From: Volvariella volvacea V23
Taxonomy: Eukaryota > Basidiomycota > Agaricomycetes > Agaricales > Pluteaceae
Direction of reading: 5' to 3'
Assembly: GCA_000349905.1 (NCBI GenBank)
Contig: KB722738.1
Location: 1,563,132 to 1,627,131 of the forward strand
Length of the DNA stretch: 64,000 nucleotides
Positions 34,356-45,869 of this stretch are shown here, in pieces (the first letter of the stretch is position 1; every line of letters starts with the position of its first letter). A program made the translations under genes and the position numbers. The notes beneath the pieces are model-generated. The model was not told where the DNA came from, searched no databases, and saw only the letters and a list, made by a program, of their open reading frames with translations.

Positions 34356-36859
34356 CTACCGCCCCGTTTCTGGACCTTCGCACAAAGCCTCAAGGAAGAT
34401 GCCTAGGTCCGTTTGGTTTATTTCGATGACATTGGTATCAAAGGACACGTGTGTGACCTCAGCGTTGCAACGGGCTTGGGCGTGAATAAAGGCGGCGCTG
34501 AAAGAACTGTAAACGAATAGGGCAAGACCCCAAGGCATTCAATACTGATGCATGTCACTAGTGCTATCCACCCACTTTTTCCGTACGTCACCAAACTCCA
34601 ATGCCCCCATGACGCCAACAACGACGTACGACTTCTTTACTTCATCGAGACACGCCACAACAAAAGGTAGGCTCTTTCGCTTGCTCCGCCCATTGACACT
34701 CGTCCCAGGGAGCTTTTCCCTGAGTGCATCGACTAACCAAAGGGCTAACCGGGAAAGGACGGCTGGATGGCAGAAGAGAACAAGATCAGGACCTTGTGAT
34801 AGTACAACAACACGATGGTTGCGCATGGTTTTGATGTCCTGTTTGTCAATAATCGACGTTCCTTGACGAATAATTGCACGATGAAGCGACATCGATAAAT
34901 TAAGGGATTCTCGTAGTGACACAATGCTGGTGATATGCGCCCACATCAGCTACGGTTCCCGAGATGACCCAGATTACTTACTCCGCCAATGCATCATATG
35001 CCGTCCAGAAGTTCTTGACCCACCAAGCCTCGTCGGGTTTAGCTTCAGTTGGATCCGCTGTTTCGGCCTCTCCATCTCCTCTTTGTGCAACCCCGTTCAC
35101 CAGCCCATGCGACCCATTTGGAAGACCTGATTCGCGGGTATCATTGGAGCCGACACGGTAGGGCTCCTTTTCTCTACCCCTTGCTTCCCATAGCCGGCCT
35201 CCACCGAACCACTCTCCCCCATTCCTGGCTCCTTCGATTTCGACCTCCAATCGGACGCCACCAGCTACGTCAAGTAATGCCGTGATGCCTTCAACGGCGT
35301 CCGAGGCGGAGAGCGGCTGTGATTTATAGCCAGAGCACCGCATAAATGATGGGTATGAAAGCTCAACCAATCCGTATTCGGGTGCTATGTCAGTGAGTTT
35401 TTTGACGAGGTCTTTCTTAAGATCCAGATCCATGTGGTGGTACGGTTGTTGAGTCTGTGGTATTGAAAACCTGGTACTAGGATGAGACGCGAGGGCAGAG
35501 GGAGTTCAAATGGCGTACCCCATCTTAGCAAGCAGCCCAGTTAATCGTTTGCGTCCGCGCTCCTTCCAAATGCCAAGTTTGCTTGCGATGTAACTTGAGT
35601 GAAGCATTGCGTCATAAAGCGTCCAATGCCGAAAGTGCATGAAGCGCAGTTCTTCGATAGGCCGAATACTAACATCGTCGGGAGTTAGGGCAGTAAGAGA
35701 GTATCCATTGAATCCATCGGGTAGCGGGGGATTGAGTCGTGAAACTTCGTCATGATATATGCTGTGGAAGTATTCGTAGCGTTCTCGTGAAATTTTGGAG
35801 GTATTGTATTGATGAGTTAAGCCTAAAATAGCCAGCCTAAGGGTGGTCGTGACATGTCCTTCGATTAGACGGAATATAAGGGCACACCAAAGTAAATCAT
35901 TGTCAACACGCTCAAGCGCCGTGGCAAGAATGTAAGCAGTTACTGCTGCGCTCTGACCATGCCATGTCCCCGCGGAGTAGTATTTGTTCAGCTTCATCGA
36001 ATGTTGCTCACGTTCCTCGCGTGTGGACCTGCGAGAGGGCCGCTAGACAGGTATGAATTACGTGCATGCTTGCATTGATCATACATTGGACATACATCGT
36101 CATCATAAAGACGCCGACGCTTCGAATCGTGTCCATCATTAGCCCCCGTCGATCTTCGCTTAGTCGAAGAGCCTTCTTCCTGGTCATGCTCTGCTTCATC
36201 ATCATAAGCGTCTTCTTCGATCTCTGAGTCGTCTTCGTCCGAGTCGGAGATCGGTTCATACTTGAAAACACGCAGTTGATATATTTGCTATCGTGGGACG
36301 ATCTCGCACAACTCACTGTCATGAACTCCCATGCGCGTCGCTCCTCCGTCAGTTCATCAGCACTCCCGTCATCCCACACTACTATCCGGTCTCCCAATGG
36401 ACCCGTTCCGAACAAACTTGCAAGATTGACAGGCCTGGCAGAGTCAATTACGTGGACGGTGAGCTGTGGCCCAAAGTCCCCAAACCATTCCGAAGAGGGC
36501 AGGTCGAGGATGCCACCCATGTTCAGCATGATGAGCGTGTGCAGCTAGTGCAGACGCGTGAGCAAAGACGGTAGGAAGAGGGCAGAGTAGAGCACCTCGG
36601 GTGTGGCCATGAGCTCTTCTCGAACGCGCTCGAGTTCAATGATGCCCGATACGGGTCGTATGCGATACAGGACGTCATCCTGCTTAAAGAGGTCTGCGAG
36701 CAGCCGTGCAGCACACAAGGCATCGACATTGGGTGCAGAGAGGACGATCACCGAGGACGCGGACGTCAGGGGAGATCTCCTGTACGCGGCAACGATGCTG
36801 TTGTAGGCCTGGGCGTAGGAGAGTCTATTTGGAGCGGGCGCAGGAGAGATGTAGACCAT
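34356..36859 (-). CDS. CDC45: DNA replication initiation factor Cdc45
   Basis: Cdc45 is a core subunit of the CMG replicative helicase with MCM2-7 and GINS. The ATG at 36857-36859 starts MVYISPAPAPNRLSYAQAYN, followed by the DHH-phosphoesterase-like core with VIVLSAPNVDALCAARLLAD and the region YRIRPVSGIIELERVREEL, then MLNMGGILDLPSSEWFGDFG and HVIDSARPVNLASLFG. An acidic insert (SDEDDSEIEEDAYDDEAEHD, near 36195-36240) is typical. KLNKYYSAGTWHGQSAAVTA, EELRFMHFRHWTLYDAM, KKDLVKKLTDIAPEYGLVEL, RHRAIIRQGT-type helix near 34860 (LHRAIIRQGTSIIDKQ) and VVGVMGALEFGDVRK complete the family pattern. It ends EGPETGR with the stop at 34356-34358. The DHH catalytic residues are degenerate, as expected for Cdc45. 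About six introns are present. An ACGCGT motif sits just upstream of the start. Confidence 0.92.
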
Positions 36860-36865
36860 GTTGAG

Positions 36866-36871
36866 ACGCGT
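36866..36871. promoter_or_regulatory. ACGCGT (MCB-type) site upstream of CDC45
   Basis: The palindrome ACGCGT lies 7 bp upstream of the CDC45 start codon. ACGCGT is the core site of the MBF G1/S transcription factor in ascomycete yeasts, and CDC45 is a classic G1/S gene. A single six-base match is weak evidence, and the site may lie in the 5' UTR. Confidence 0.35.
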
Positions 36872-37125
36872 CTTACATAATCCGTCACGGCAGAAAGATG
36901 GGGGCGTGACACACGTGATTGCTGTCACGAACGGAGCATGGAGCTTGGCGGGGTGCGCGGTGCGGGGAAGGCGAGCCTCTTGCCTGACACACCGTAAGGT
37001 TCGCAGATTTGCTCGCCCTTCACGTGTTCCCACCACGCCTTATAATCTCCTCTCATGCTCCTTCCGTCTTGCGACATTTTTTCTTCCCATTCCTCATCAT
37101 CCGTCCGTCGGTTCAAGTTGCTCCA
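36872..37125. promoter_or_regulatory. Divergent promoter region, CDC45 / F-box gene
   Basis: The two start codons are 266 bp apart and face away from each other. The part nearest the F-box gene is CT-rich (about 37060-37120). No TATA box of good quality is seen. Confidence 0.4.
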
Positions 37126-38730
37126 ATGGCTTTAGTCCTCCAGCATGTATGCCACACCCCGCTTTCTCTCGCACCAGGTTGCTCACCGTTGTCCTAGACA
37201 TGCCCTGTCTTCCCCCCGAAGGCTCTCCTAGCGGCGTCGTCCCAGAGCCACGCTGCCCAGGCGCAATCGATCCTCGCAGACAAAGAGGCCGACCTAGCGC
37301 GACTCGAGCTGGAAGTGCAGCGTGCCAGGAGCATATTAGACCACCTCATCCAGGATCGAGACGAAATTCGCAAGTATGTCGACAGACAGCGTGCCCTTCT
37401 AGCCCCTATCCAGAGAGTGCCCCTGGAAATCCTGCAGGAGATCTTTGTCCACTGCCTGCCCACCGACCTCTTCATCCGACCTGATTCGTACAAGGCTCCT
37501 CTGCTCCTCGCTCGCGTATGTCGAGCTTGGCGCCATGTTGTGTTATCTACCCCCAAGCTGTGGTCTCGGTTGGCTATCCAACTTTCTCAGGCTAACTCCG
37601 AACGTCGAATCTCGATGATGAAGACCTGGATATTGCGATCCAGCGGTCACCCCGTCTGTCTCTTCGCTTACGTCCCCACAGCGGACGACACCACCATAGA
37701 CGCTTTTCTCCGTCTGTTTACATCAAACCTCCACCGTTGGAAGAACCTGCGACTGACCCTGCCTGCACATTGCCGCCTACCAGTCATGGAGGCACTCAAC
37801 CAAGGGACACCCCTGCTGGAGTCCCTTCAAATCAGGTTTTCACCCATCAACCCCGCTCAGCATCCCGCCCCTCTTGAGCGACTAGCCCTTTCAAGCCAAA
37901 CAGCTCCCCGACTACAAAGCTTTAACTGGATTAGTCAAGGCTCGCAGCGCATCATGTTTGATTTTCGCATGACCCACTTGACAGATGTGGACATTGATTA
38001 CCCATTATCAGTTTCTGAATGCCTGGATATCGTGGAGCACTGTCCTAAACTTATTCGATGTGAATTTAGGGCGGTAACCGAGTGGGCCACCATTCCCGCC
38101 ACGGCAGTAGATACGGCTCCCGCATCTCCATTCGTTTTGCCAGCGCTGCACAGCTTATCGATCCATACCACTCAAGCGCTGGGTAGCTTTTTCGATCGCT
38201 TGACGCTTCCCGCACTCCACACCCTCAAAGTTATCGATATGAATCACGAACCCGAATTTGGAGTCTGGTCTCAGTCAAGATTCAACGACTTCATTGAACG
38301 CTCAAATTGCCAGATATCTCACCTCCATTTACTGAACGTCTTGCCAAATGAGGACGCTCTGATACAATGTTTGCAGTGGACCTCTTCTTCCCTCGTCGAA
38401 CTTCGACTGCTTGACCTGAAAGGTGTAACCGTCATTATGGACCGCACACTCCGTCATCTCACCGTGCGACAGACTCCCGATGCAGACGTCATTTGCGTAT
38501 GTCCCAAACTTGAAATGATCAAACTGGGTACTTCTCTGGCCTCAACGGATGGATTGCTTGCGGACATGGTCGAGTCCAGGTGGAAATGGGCTCGGAGTTT
38601 GGAGTGTCGAGCTCAAAATCGCCAAATTGCGATTTTACGCTCCATCAACCCACGTTTGGATCCTGCAAGCCATCCTGAGGATATAAGACGGCTGGCAGAG
38701 TTACGCAATAACGGTCTTGAATTGCTATGA
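37126..38730 (+). CDS. F-box protein with N-terminal coiled coil and LRR-like C-terminus
   Basis: The protein is a candidate substrate receptor of an SCF ubiquitin ligase. Exon 1 is only 21 nt (37126-37146, MALVLQH). A 51 bp intron (37147-37197) joins it in frame to TCPVFPPKALLAASS. A helical segment (SILADKEADLARLELEVQRA ... LIQDRDEIRKYVDRQRALLA) predicts a coiled coil. The F-box-like domain follows: PIQRVPLEILQEIFVHCLP, then LLLARVCRAWRHVVLSTPKLW. The remaining 400 residues show irregular leucine-rich repeats (for example LPALHSLSIHTTQALGSFF and ALHTLKVIDM). The stop is at 38728-38730, giving 517 residues. This architecture is highly expanded in Agaricomycetes; individual targets are unknown. 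The F-box call is confident, while function is generic. Confidence 0.85.
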
Positions 38731-40027
38731 CTTTGATAGCTTCCGTTGCATTCAATTACAACTCCACAGTTTTATATTTTCTGCCTCCTGTTTGCGGTCT
38801 CAAAATTTCGGGTTTATTGCCTTTGAATTATCATTGTATCATCGTATGCCATTTAATGTAACATATATTCGTGTTAGGGCGTCAATTGGAACAGCATTCA
38901 AAAGCCTTCGGGACTCAATAGCGGGCTAGTGTAGGAGAACTGAGGTTACAAGCCGTTATATTAGTTTCACTTGGGAAATCAGAAACTACGTTTGCGGTCG
39001 GTTGGTCACTTGCAGCAACGACAACGATCTTGGAGCGAGGACTCGAGTCCTCTGCAGCTTACAAGCAATGTCCTCATTAACGGTCTCACACTACTCACCA
39101 CATGTGTTGTGTCATCGCATACCTCGATCCAGCATTTGAGGATCCTGTCAATCAGGAAAATCTCGCCTGATACAGCTACTAGAACACTCCACGCCACAGG
39201 TGCCCAACGTCGTCGCTCCGTCAATGGAATGCGCTCGGGATGATGGATTTTTGACAGGCAACCCGATGATTTCATTGTAGGTCAGCAACGTTCTGCCCCC
39301 TGAAATTGAGTGAATCCGAATGTGGCTGCTGTGGCTGTGTCTCGTGTCCGATGGGTTGATCATTGACATAACATACGGCTTGTCACGTTGAACTCCGCGC
39401 AGTGTGTTGGGTTGGAGAACGCGGTTCTAATGCGTTGAACCCTCTTCCTCCTATCGGCCCGATGAATATCGCGATCCGCATGTGACCGCATCCTGATGTG
39501 TTATTACGTGGTGATGCCCTCAAATGTTATTGAATCGCTCCTTTGGGTCTTGTAGTTAGAATTGAAAGAACTGAAAGAGAGATGAAGGGGTGAATGAGTT
39601 CATTATCTCGACGCTTGCCTTGAGGGGCCAATGAAAATGACTTGCGCGGCGTACTCATGTTTTGATGCCGTGATCGACTGGGTAAAATGAAAGTTGTGAA
39701 CTGCTGCACAATCGAATCCGAACCTCTGTAATGATCGATTAGCACTGCACAAACGAGTTAACGGAAGAGTTTCAGGACCCCAGCAGGGTAGAAATAGACC
39801 TCTATTCGCGAGTGGCGTAGCTACTCAGAGTCAATAGAACCGTGAGGTGAGACGACATGCTAGGCATAAAGCCACTAGCTTGGGGACCGTTTTGCATCTA
39901 GGGGGCTGTGTACTACTCTGGAGTTGGCCCCTGTCTCTTGTCCTCCCTGAACATTCTTCATTCCCAGTGAGTGAACCCAAAAATCCCACCGCTTAAATGA
40001 ATGTCAATTCACATCTCATATGGGGCA
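38731..40027. other. Intergenic region between convergent F-box and scramblase genes
   Basis: About 1.3 kb with no supportable gene. Open frames are short and on both strands without recognisable motifs, and no transposon ends, tRNA or long repeat were seen. It should contain both terminators. Confidence 0.4.
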
Positions 40028-41444
40028 TCAATCCTCGTACCTCGCTGGGCTTGAATGTCGAGAGAAATAATCGAAATCAATATTCACTGCGGTTTGGTGA
40101 GCATGAATTAAAAGCAATCGATGGGTGGTATACAACCTGCGAGAGCAAGGATAAGCTTAACAAAATTGTCAGCCGCATGTTCCTGGCTAAGATAGGAGTT
40201 ATATTACCGCTTTCTGGTCAAGGGTAAAATCAATCGTTGGGGAGCCGGAGGGTATAGAGGGATCCAAGTGGGATCTTGGTGAGAAGTGCACAGCATATTG
40301 ACCTATCGTATGTCGGTACGTCATTCCAATTCAGTGTGGTTTGACCCGACCTGTGTCTGTGAACAACTGGACAACGGAATCAGTAGGCTAACTAGGAAGA
40401 GAAATTTCAAGGAAGGAGATCGGACCTCTCTACCGAATCCTCGAAATGCGCGACTAATAAAAGCCATTTCCTTTCCATGAGCATCCAAAATGGAAAAGTC
40501 CCATGACAAAAAGCCAGCATCTACATATGCGAATTGACGAAATCTCGTCACTTCCGGCTCGGGTTGATTAGCGGTGATAGGTGTCAATATCCTCCGTGGG
40601 CTCTCACTAGGAGAACATTAGTACCGCAGGAGTCGTCCAGGCAAATGTGACGATACCGAACAAAGAGGTCATATTTACGTCGCCAGGGGTGCCATATTTG
40701 TTGAACCTCAGAGAACGTATCTAGGATGGGTTCTCCGTTAGCGTCGGGGTAGGTTTGTTCGCTCGTGCGCTGAACGAACATCCTTGAATTAATCCACGCG
40801 AAGGGTCTCCGCACCTGTGGCAATGATCACGAGCGAGGGAGGACGAAATGACATTATATCACGTACCCAGAGGAGTGGGGAGCCCGTTGTATCCATGATT
40901 ACAGCCCTAAATGGGCGATGGGTGGCAAAGGCCTGGCGTGCTATGACTTGAAGCATTCCCCTAGGCTCCTCGACAATGTAACCCAATGTTTCGCCATTTT
41001 TATTATCTGAGGTGTGGTCAGGACATGCAACAAAGATTAAAACAGCACGAAACTAATGGAATATCTATTGCATTGCTCAAAGCCAATGAATATATTTAAC
41101 ATTTCAATCTGTCTGAAAGCAGTTCCGTGTAGCAATTTCCTTCGTGTACCGGACAAAAATCACCTTTCCACCACCAGACTTTGGTTATTCAGAAGGGCTT
41201 GCAGTCCGACCTTGTCCGTGTCGTGGGTGCGTTGTACACTCGTTTGCCATAGCGTGGACTCCTCGTTTGAGGGCTGCTCTTCATATTGCTGGGTTATGGG
41301 AATCTGCTGTTTTGGACCACGCTGTCGAGCTCTGCCTGAGCCAGGATGTCGACTATGATGTCTCGAGAGCGAATAAGGGCGGGAAAGGGCGGGAAGGAAG
41401 AGCCTTGACGAGAGCAAGGGCCTCGAGCAGAGCGGCAAGAGCAT
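40028..41444 (-). CDS. Mitochondrial-type phospholipid scramblase (Aim25/PLSCR family)
   Basis: Scramblase-family proteins are beta-barrels with a C-terminal membrane helix; yeast Aim25 and human PLSCR3 are mitochondrial. The ATG at 41442-41444 begins MLLPLCSRPLLSSRLFLPAL, rich in R, S and L without acid residues, a good mitochondrial presequence. Later exons encode GYIVEEPRGMLQVIARQAF, RPFAWINSRMFVQR, FSEVQQIWHPWRRKYDLF and FAYVDAGFLSWDFSILDA, all family landmarks. The conserved GRE-LFTDTGQY segment is split over three exons: GRE, a 16-nt microexon (40351-40366) and an exon at 40208-40302. The C-terminal segment ALILALAVNIDFDYFSRHS needs a second microexon of 19 nt (40137-40155) and the last exon 40028-40086. 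These junctions are supported by phase and by matching the family motif. It is divergent from mitochondrial IF-2. Confidence 0.86.
40137..40155 (-). other. 19-nt microexon of the scramblase gene
   Basis: This exon encodes LILALA plus one base, flanked by an AAG acceptor and a GTTGTA donor. With the following exon (TG AAT ATT GAT...) it gives ALILALAVNIDFDYF, aligned by length with the family's C-terminal helix. Confidence 0.65.
40351..40366 (-). other. 16-nt microexon of the scramblase gene
   Basis: On the minus strand this exon reads TTG TTC ACA GAC ACA G and encodes LFTDT plus one base. It is flanked by a CAG acceptor and a GTCGGG donor. Joining it between GRE and QYAVHF restores the conserved scramblase motif. 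Confidence 0.75.
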
Positions 41445-41558
41445 CGAATTCAGAATCGCCGCGCCGCAATTGCGCCTACATTTTGCCGGCGGTCTGATCA
41501 CGTGCACAGGACCTTGCGGACCTCTCTTTTCCGTCGCCGTTGTGGTAGTCCTGCCTGC
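41445..41558. promoter_or_regulatory. Short bidirectional promoter, scramblase / mitochondrial IF-2
   Basis: Only 114 bp separate the start codons of two divergent genes whose products are both predicted to be mitochondrial. Both promoters must overlap here or lie in the coding regions. No TATA box is seen. Confidence 0.55.
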
Positions 41559-44384
41559 ATGCACCGACACCAGAAGGTTTGGCCGCTCGTTAGGTCAACC
41601 ACCAATCAGCTGCGCTGTGCATCGACGGCAGTGAAAGAGAAGGTGTTGGTACGCCCTTTGTCCTGTCCTCATTCATAGTTGATTCACGCACTGTAGCCTT
41701 CATTGGCGGAAACACCTGTCTCTCCAACTCGAAATGCCAATCCCAATCTATCAAATCCATCGTCACACCCCCAACCACTGCATTTCAAGCGGTCGCAAGT
41801 ACGTACGGCGGAGGCTGTGAACAACAAGTGGAAGCGGCCGCCAGATTTTATGAACCAAGACGCAGGCCGTGATAAAGCTAACTTAAGAACCCGCAACCAT
41901 CCCCACCCGAACAACAAGACGACGCCTTTCCGATATCCAGAGCCAAGCAGGCCTGCATACTCCCCCGTATACATCAATTCTCCTCCAAATACGCAGAATA
42001 GATCCTCCCGAGTTAGATTAGGCTCATGTCATGGACAACAAGTCACTGAGTTGCAGTCACGACCGTCTAGAGGCATTCCCCAAGACCGTAATACTCCGAG
42101 TACACTCCGCAATAACCAAGCAAAAGCGAAGGCACAACCTAGAGGACATTCCATTTCTCAGCGAAAAACGCCTCCTGTCGATGTATATATACCAACAACA
42201 GTAACTGTAGGCAATTTATCACGATTGTTAGGTGTTAAACTAGGTATGCACACTTTCATCTTTCGCGTACGAATACTGGTACTTATACCTCTCAGAGACG
42301 CTGCAGCATAAAATGCGGCATGTGGGGATGGCAGAGGAAGCAACTTATGACCACGGTATACCATCCATTACCTCCCATTAGCTTGTGCTAAGTCCTCTTT
42401 AGTACTTACGTCGGATTATGCCAGTTTGCTTGCGGAAGAGTTTAATCGGCGTGCTATCATCAATGACGAAAATTCATTCGACCTTCATCCCCCGTCAGTA
42501 GGCATATCGGTTGATATTGTCCCTCATTGATCAAATTTGTAGTCCCCCTCACCCCAACCCATCATCGTTGCCTTTCCGACCTCCGATAGTTACCATTATG
42601 GGTCACGTCGATCATGGCAAGACTACATTGTTGGACACACTACGATCTTCTTCGGTAGCCAAAGGAGAAGCCGGGGGCATAACGCAGCATATTGGTGCTT
42701 TCTCTGTACCGGTCACTTCAGCCAGTGCTCCTGACGGGATCAAGTCCATCACGTTCCTTGATACTCCTGGTCACGCCGCTTTTTCTGCAATTAGAGCCCG
42801 AGGCGCACGTGTGACTGATATCATTGTCCTGGTCGTGGCTGCGGATGATGGCATTATGCCTCAGACGAAGGAGGTCATTGAACTCATTAAGAAAGAGGAG
42901 GGAAATGTCGCGGTAGTAATAGCAATCAATAAAGTCGACAAGCCTGAAGCTGACGTGGTGTGTACCTCATGGAACTCCGTCGTGGGCTTTGTCGTTGATT
43001 TCGTGACAGGAAGCAGTACAGAAAGCACTAATGGCAGAGGGTCTCCAATTGGAAGTTTATGGTGGGGACATCCCCTCCGTGGAGGTGTCCGGATTGACTG
43101 GCCAAGGCTTGCCCGAATTGATAGAGACGATTTCTGCCGTCGCAGAGATACAGGACCTACGGGCATCAAAAGAAGGCAATGCATATGGTTACGTTTTGGA
43201 ATCAAGGGTCCATAAGGGGCTTGGGTGAGCATCGGGAAATATTAGAGTCCCTTCGTATGGTACTCATCACCATCCAGTCCGGTAGCTACCGTTCTTGTCC
43301 TGCAAGGGTGTCTCAAGCCCGGATCGCATCTCATTGGTGGTTTGAGCAACGCAAAAGTCCGTGTCATGAAAGACTCATCGGACTCCGTGGTGAAAGCTGC
43401 CTATCCCGGTATGGCAGTAACAGTATCAGGGTGGAAAACTCTCCCAAACGCAGGTGATGAGGTTATACAAGGTAACGAGGCTGATATCAAGAAGGCACTG
43501 GCCAATAGAGAACGCAAGCGGGATATTGAAGCTTCAATTGTCGATGCGGAAGCGATTAATAACGCACGACGCCATGAACGAGAACTGCGTTCGATTCAAG
43601 CTACAATGAAGACAACGAAAAAGCCGGAACATGATCAAGAGAAGAAGGGCCCCAAGGAGTTACGTTTGATTGTAAAAGCGGACGTCACTGGTAGCTCTGA
43701 AGCCGTTCTTGGAGCGCTCCAAGGTATTGGAAACAAGGAGGCCGCTGTGAAAGTGGTGTCTTGCGGTGTTGGGGACGTATCAGAATCGGACGTAATGCTA
43801 GCCAAGGCCGTGGGGGGTACGTGACTATTTTTGACTTTGAAATCTGCTAATGACTTTGTTTACCTGAATAGGAATGATCGTCGGTTTTTCCGTTTCGGTC
43901 CCACGACCAATTGAAATACTGGCGGCACAAAATAATATCCCCATCTATTCGTCAAACATTATCTATCGTATAATGGACGAGATCAAGGAGCGTGTTATCG
44001 CATTGCTGCCCGTTATCATTGAGACCAAAGTGACTGGGGAAGCAACTGTACTTCAATTATTTGATATCCACCTGAAAGCGAAACAAATCAAAAAGGTCGC
44101 TGGATGCCGGGTAACGAACGGCCTCGTTGAGAAGTCTAAATTTGCCAGGGTGGTCAGAGACGGGGTCATTGTACACGAGGGTAAGGTTATATTACTCTTA
44201 TAGTGGAATTCCTGCATTTAATCTCCTCCAAGGTACACTCGATACCATGCGGCTGCTCAAAAAGGATGTCACAGAAGTACGAAAGGGGTCCGAGTGCGGT
44301 TTGAGTCTTGACGGGTTCGAGGGCCTTCACGAAGGCGACATCATACAGATGTATCAGAGGATCGAGAAGCCTGGTGTATTATAG
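41559..44384 (+). CDS. IFM1: Mitochondrial translation initiation factor IF-2
   Basis: IF-2 is the GTPase that places initiator tRNA on the mitochondrial small ribosomal subunit. The ATG at 41559 begins [20 protein letters not shown], a basic presequence; an intron near 41644-41698 follows. A variable basic region leads to the IF-2 N-domain segment ([20 protein letters not shown]). The G domain shows G1 GHVDHGKT at about 42601-42624, [10 protein letters not shown] (switch I), G3 DTPGH at about 42761-42775, and G4 NKVDKPEA at about 42928-42950. Domains II-IV follow, including [60 protein letters not shown] and a C-terminal [13 protein letters not shown]. The stop at 44382-44384 lies 55 bp from the stop of the convergent CHORD gene. 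All nucleotide-binding motifs are intact. Confidence 0.93.
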
Positions 44385-44439
44385 CACATAGACATAGAGT
44401 ATACCATACGCTACTGTTTCGTTAATTAACCTACACACC

Positions 44440-45869
44440 CTATGTTCGGTTCTGGTTGGAGGCGTCGAGGATCAAATCCTTGGCTCCAATCGTACCAGTT
44501 CGCCCCCCAACTCCAAATGTTAAGCTAATACCCCCTAGGTCACGATCGGTCTTCTCAAGCACAGTCCAGCTCCGGGTATCGAGCTTTTTCAATTGTAACT
44601 CCACCTGGAACCTAATTCGGTAAGTGTGCAGATGAACTAGGTTGTTTCGGACCTTGTTATTACGGAAAGAGGAAGTGGATTGACTAGGATTGATGGGGCC
44701 AAAGAGTTCCAAATCCTTTACGAAACGTTTTGAACCGGGAAGGTAGATATCGAGGGAAACCTAGAGCAAAACCGAGTTCATCGCATGCAAATGCTCAGCA
44801 CACATTCTTGATCAACAGCTCCATTACTTACCATGCTCTCCTGGAATATAACCTTGCTGCGCTCTGGATCCGCTTGTTTGGCGAACACAGACACGACGAC
44901 TTTATCAAGAGTCTGGTAGTGATCGATACGGCAAGTTGTCCTTTCTTCTATCTTCGTTCCCCGTATCAATAATTATAGAAAGCGGAATTCTAATCTTATC
45001 TTACTGTAGAGCCATTGCTTTTAGGAACGAAACAGTGGCGTCCGGTCTTACACCCTTGTATTTTCAAAAATTCTTCAAACTCTAATACGCGGCGTTTGCA
45101 ACAAAGGTAGCCCTGTAAAGCTGGTCAAGAGCTCGTGCAACAGACGATCGTCATAATCATACCTTGCTACCCTCTCTAAATATAGGCTACAACAAAGGTC
45201 AACTCGGGCATTGTTTGAACAAGAGTGTAGTTACCGGAGAAGGATGGTATACACACACAGTGCCTTCACCATCCCCGATGCGATTGACTTGATCACTCAC
45301 GAACTTGACGCCACATCCTTTACGAAGACACTCAGTTCCGGGGGTGACCACAGCACTAAGGTCATCCTCTTGCTCAACTATCGGCGGAGGTGGTGCAGAG
45401 GCGCCTTGGGATATATTTTCATTTAAAGGTACGCTGAGAGTCTGCAGTGATGGCTTAGAGGTAAAAGTTTCCTCGCCGCCGGCACCTTTGATAGAAGTCA
45501 TGTTCGGGGCTGCGTGTGCATTTGCCTTGGGAGCTTCTACTTGTGGGGACTCATCAGTATGGGAAGGAGCTTCGGTGCAGCCCTACATGAAATGAGTACC
45601 CGGCAAGTCGAAAGATGAGCTGATGGGTGTGGCGCGTGATAACTCACGGGGATCTTCATAAATTGGTCGAACTCCATTACGGGCTTATTAACGTCTGAGC
45701 AGCACGACCACGATTTCAAGCCTTCGTGAAATACCTAAGTGGATCGCTTAGAACGAGACCTGGGGTCAGCTGGCAAGCCGCATACTGGTGCACCAGAGTG
45801 ATGGACGCAGACAGTGTTGCTTTCGTTATCGTAAAGCTGACCACAACCCTTGCGCGTGCAGCGAGGCAT
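44440..45869 (-). CDS. CHORD- and CS-domain co-chaperone (CHORDC1/Rar1 family)
   Basis: CHORD proteins bind zinc and cooperate with Hsp90 and Sgt1. From MPRCTRKGCGQLYDNESNTV at 45869, the first CHORD domain continues across a 50-bp intron as PVFHEGLKSWSCCSDVNKP and ends VMEFDQFMKIPGC. A second CHORD domain has ECLRKGCGVKFVSDQVN, VCVYHPSP, then (near 45090-45110) YLCCKRRVLEFEEFLKI-like residues. A C-terminal CS (p23-like) domain begins CRIDHYQTLDKVVVSVFAKQ, includes KRFVKDLELFGPINPSQS and HTYRIRFQVELQLKKLDTRS, and ends DLILDASNQNRT at the stop 44440-44442. Two CHORDs plus CS is the animal/fungal arrangement; plant Rar1 lacks the CS domain. The Cys/His zinc ligands visible are intact. Confidence 0.9.

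Noticed and set aside
39030..39060. Palindromic GGACTCGAGTCC considered as a tRNA T-arm
   Set aside because: No acceptor stem, D-arm or anticodon arm could be placed around it.
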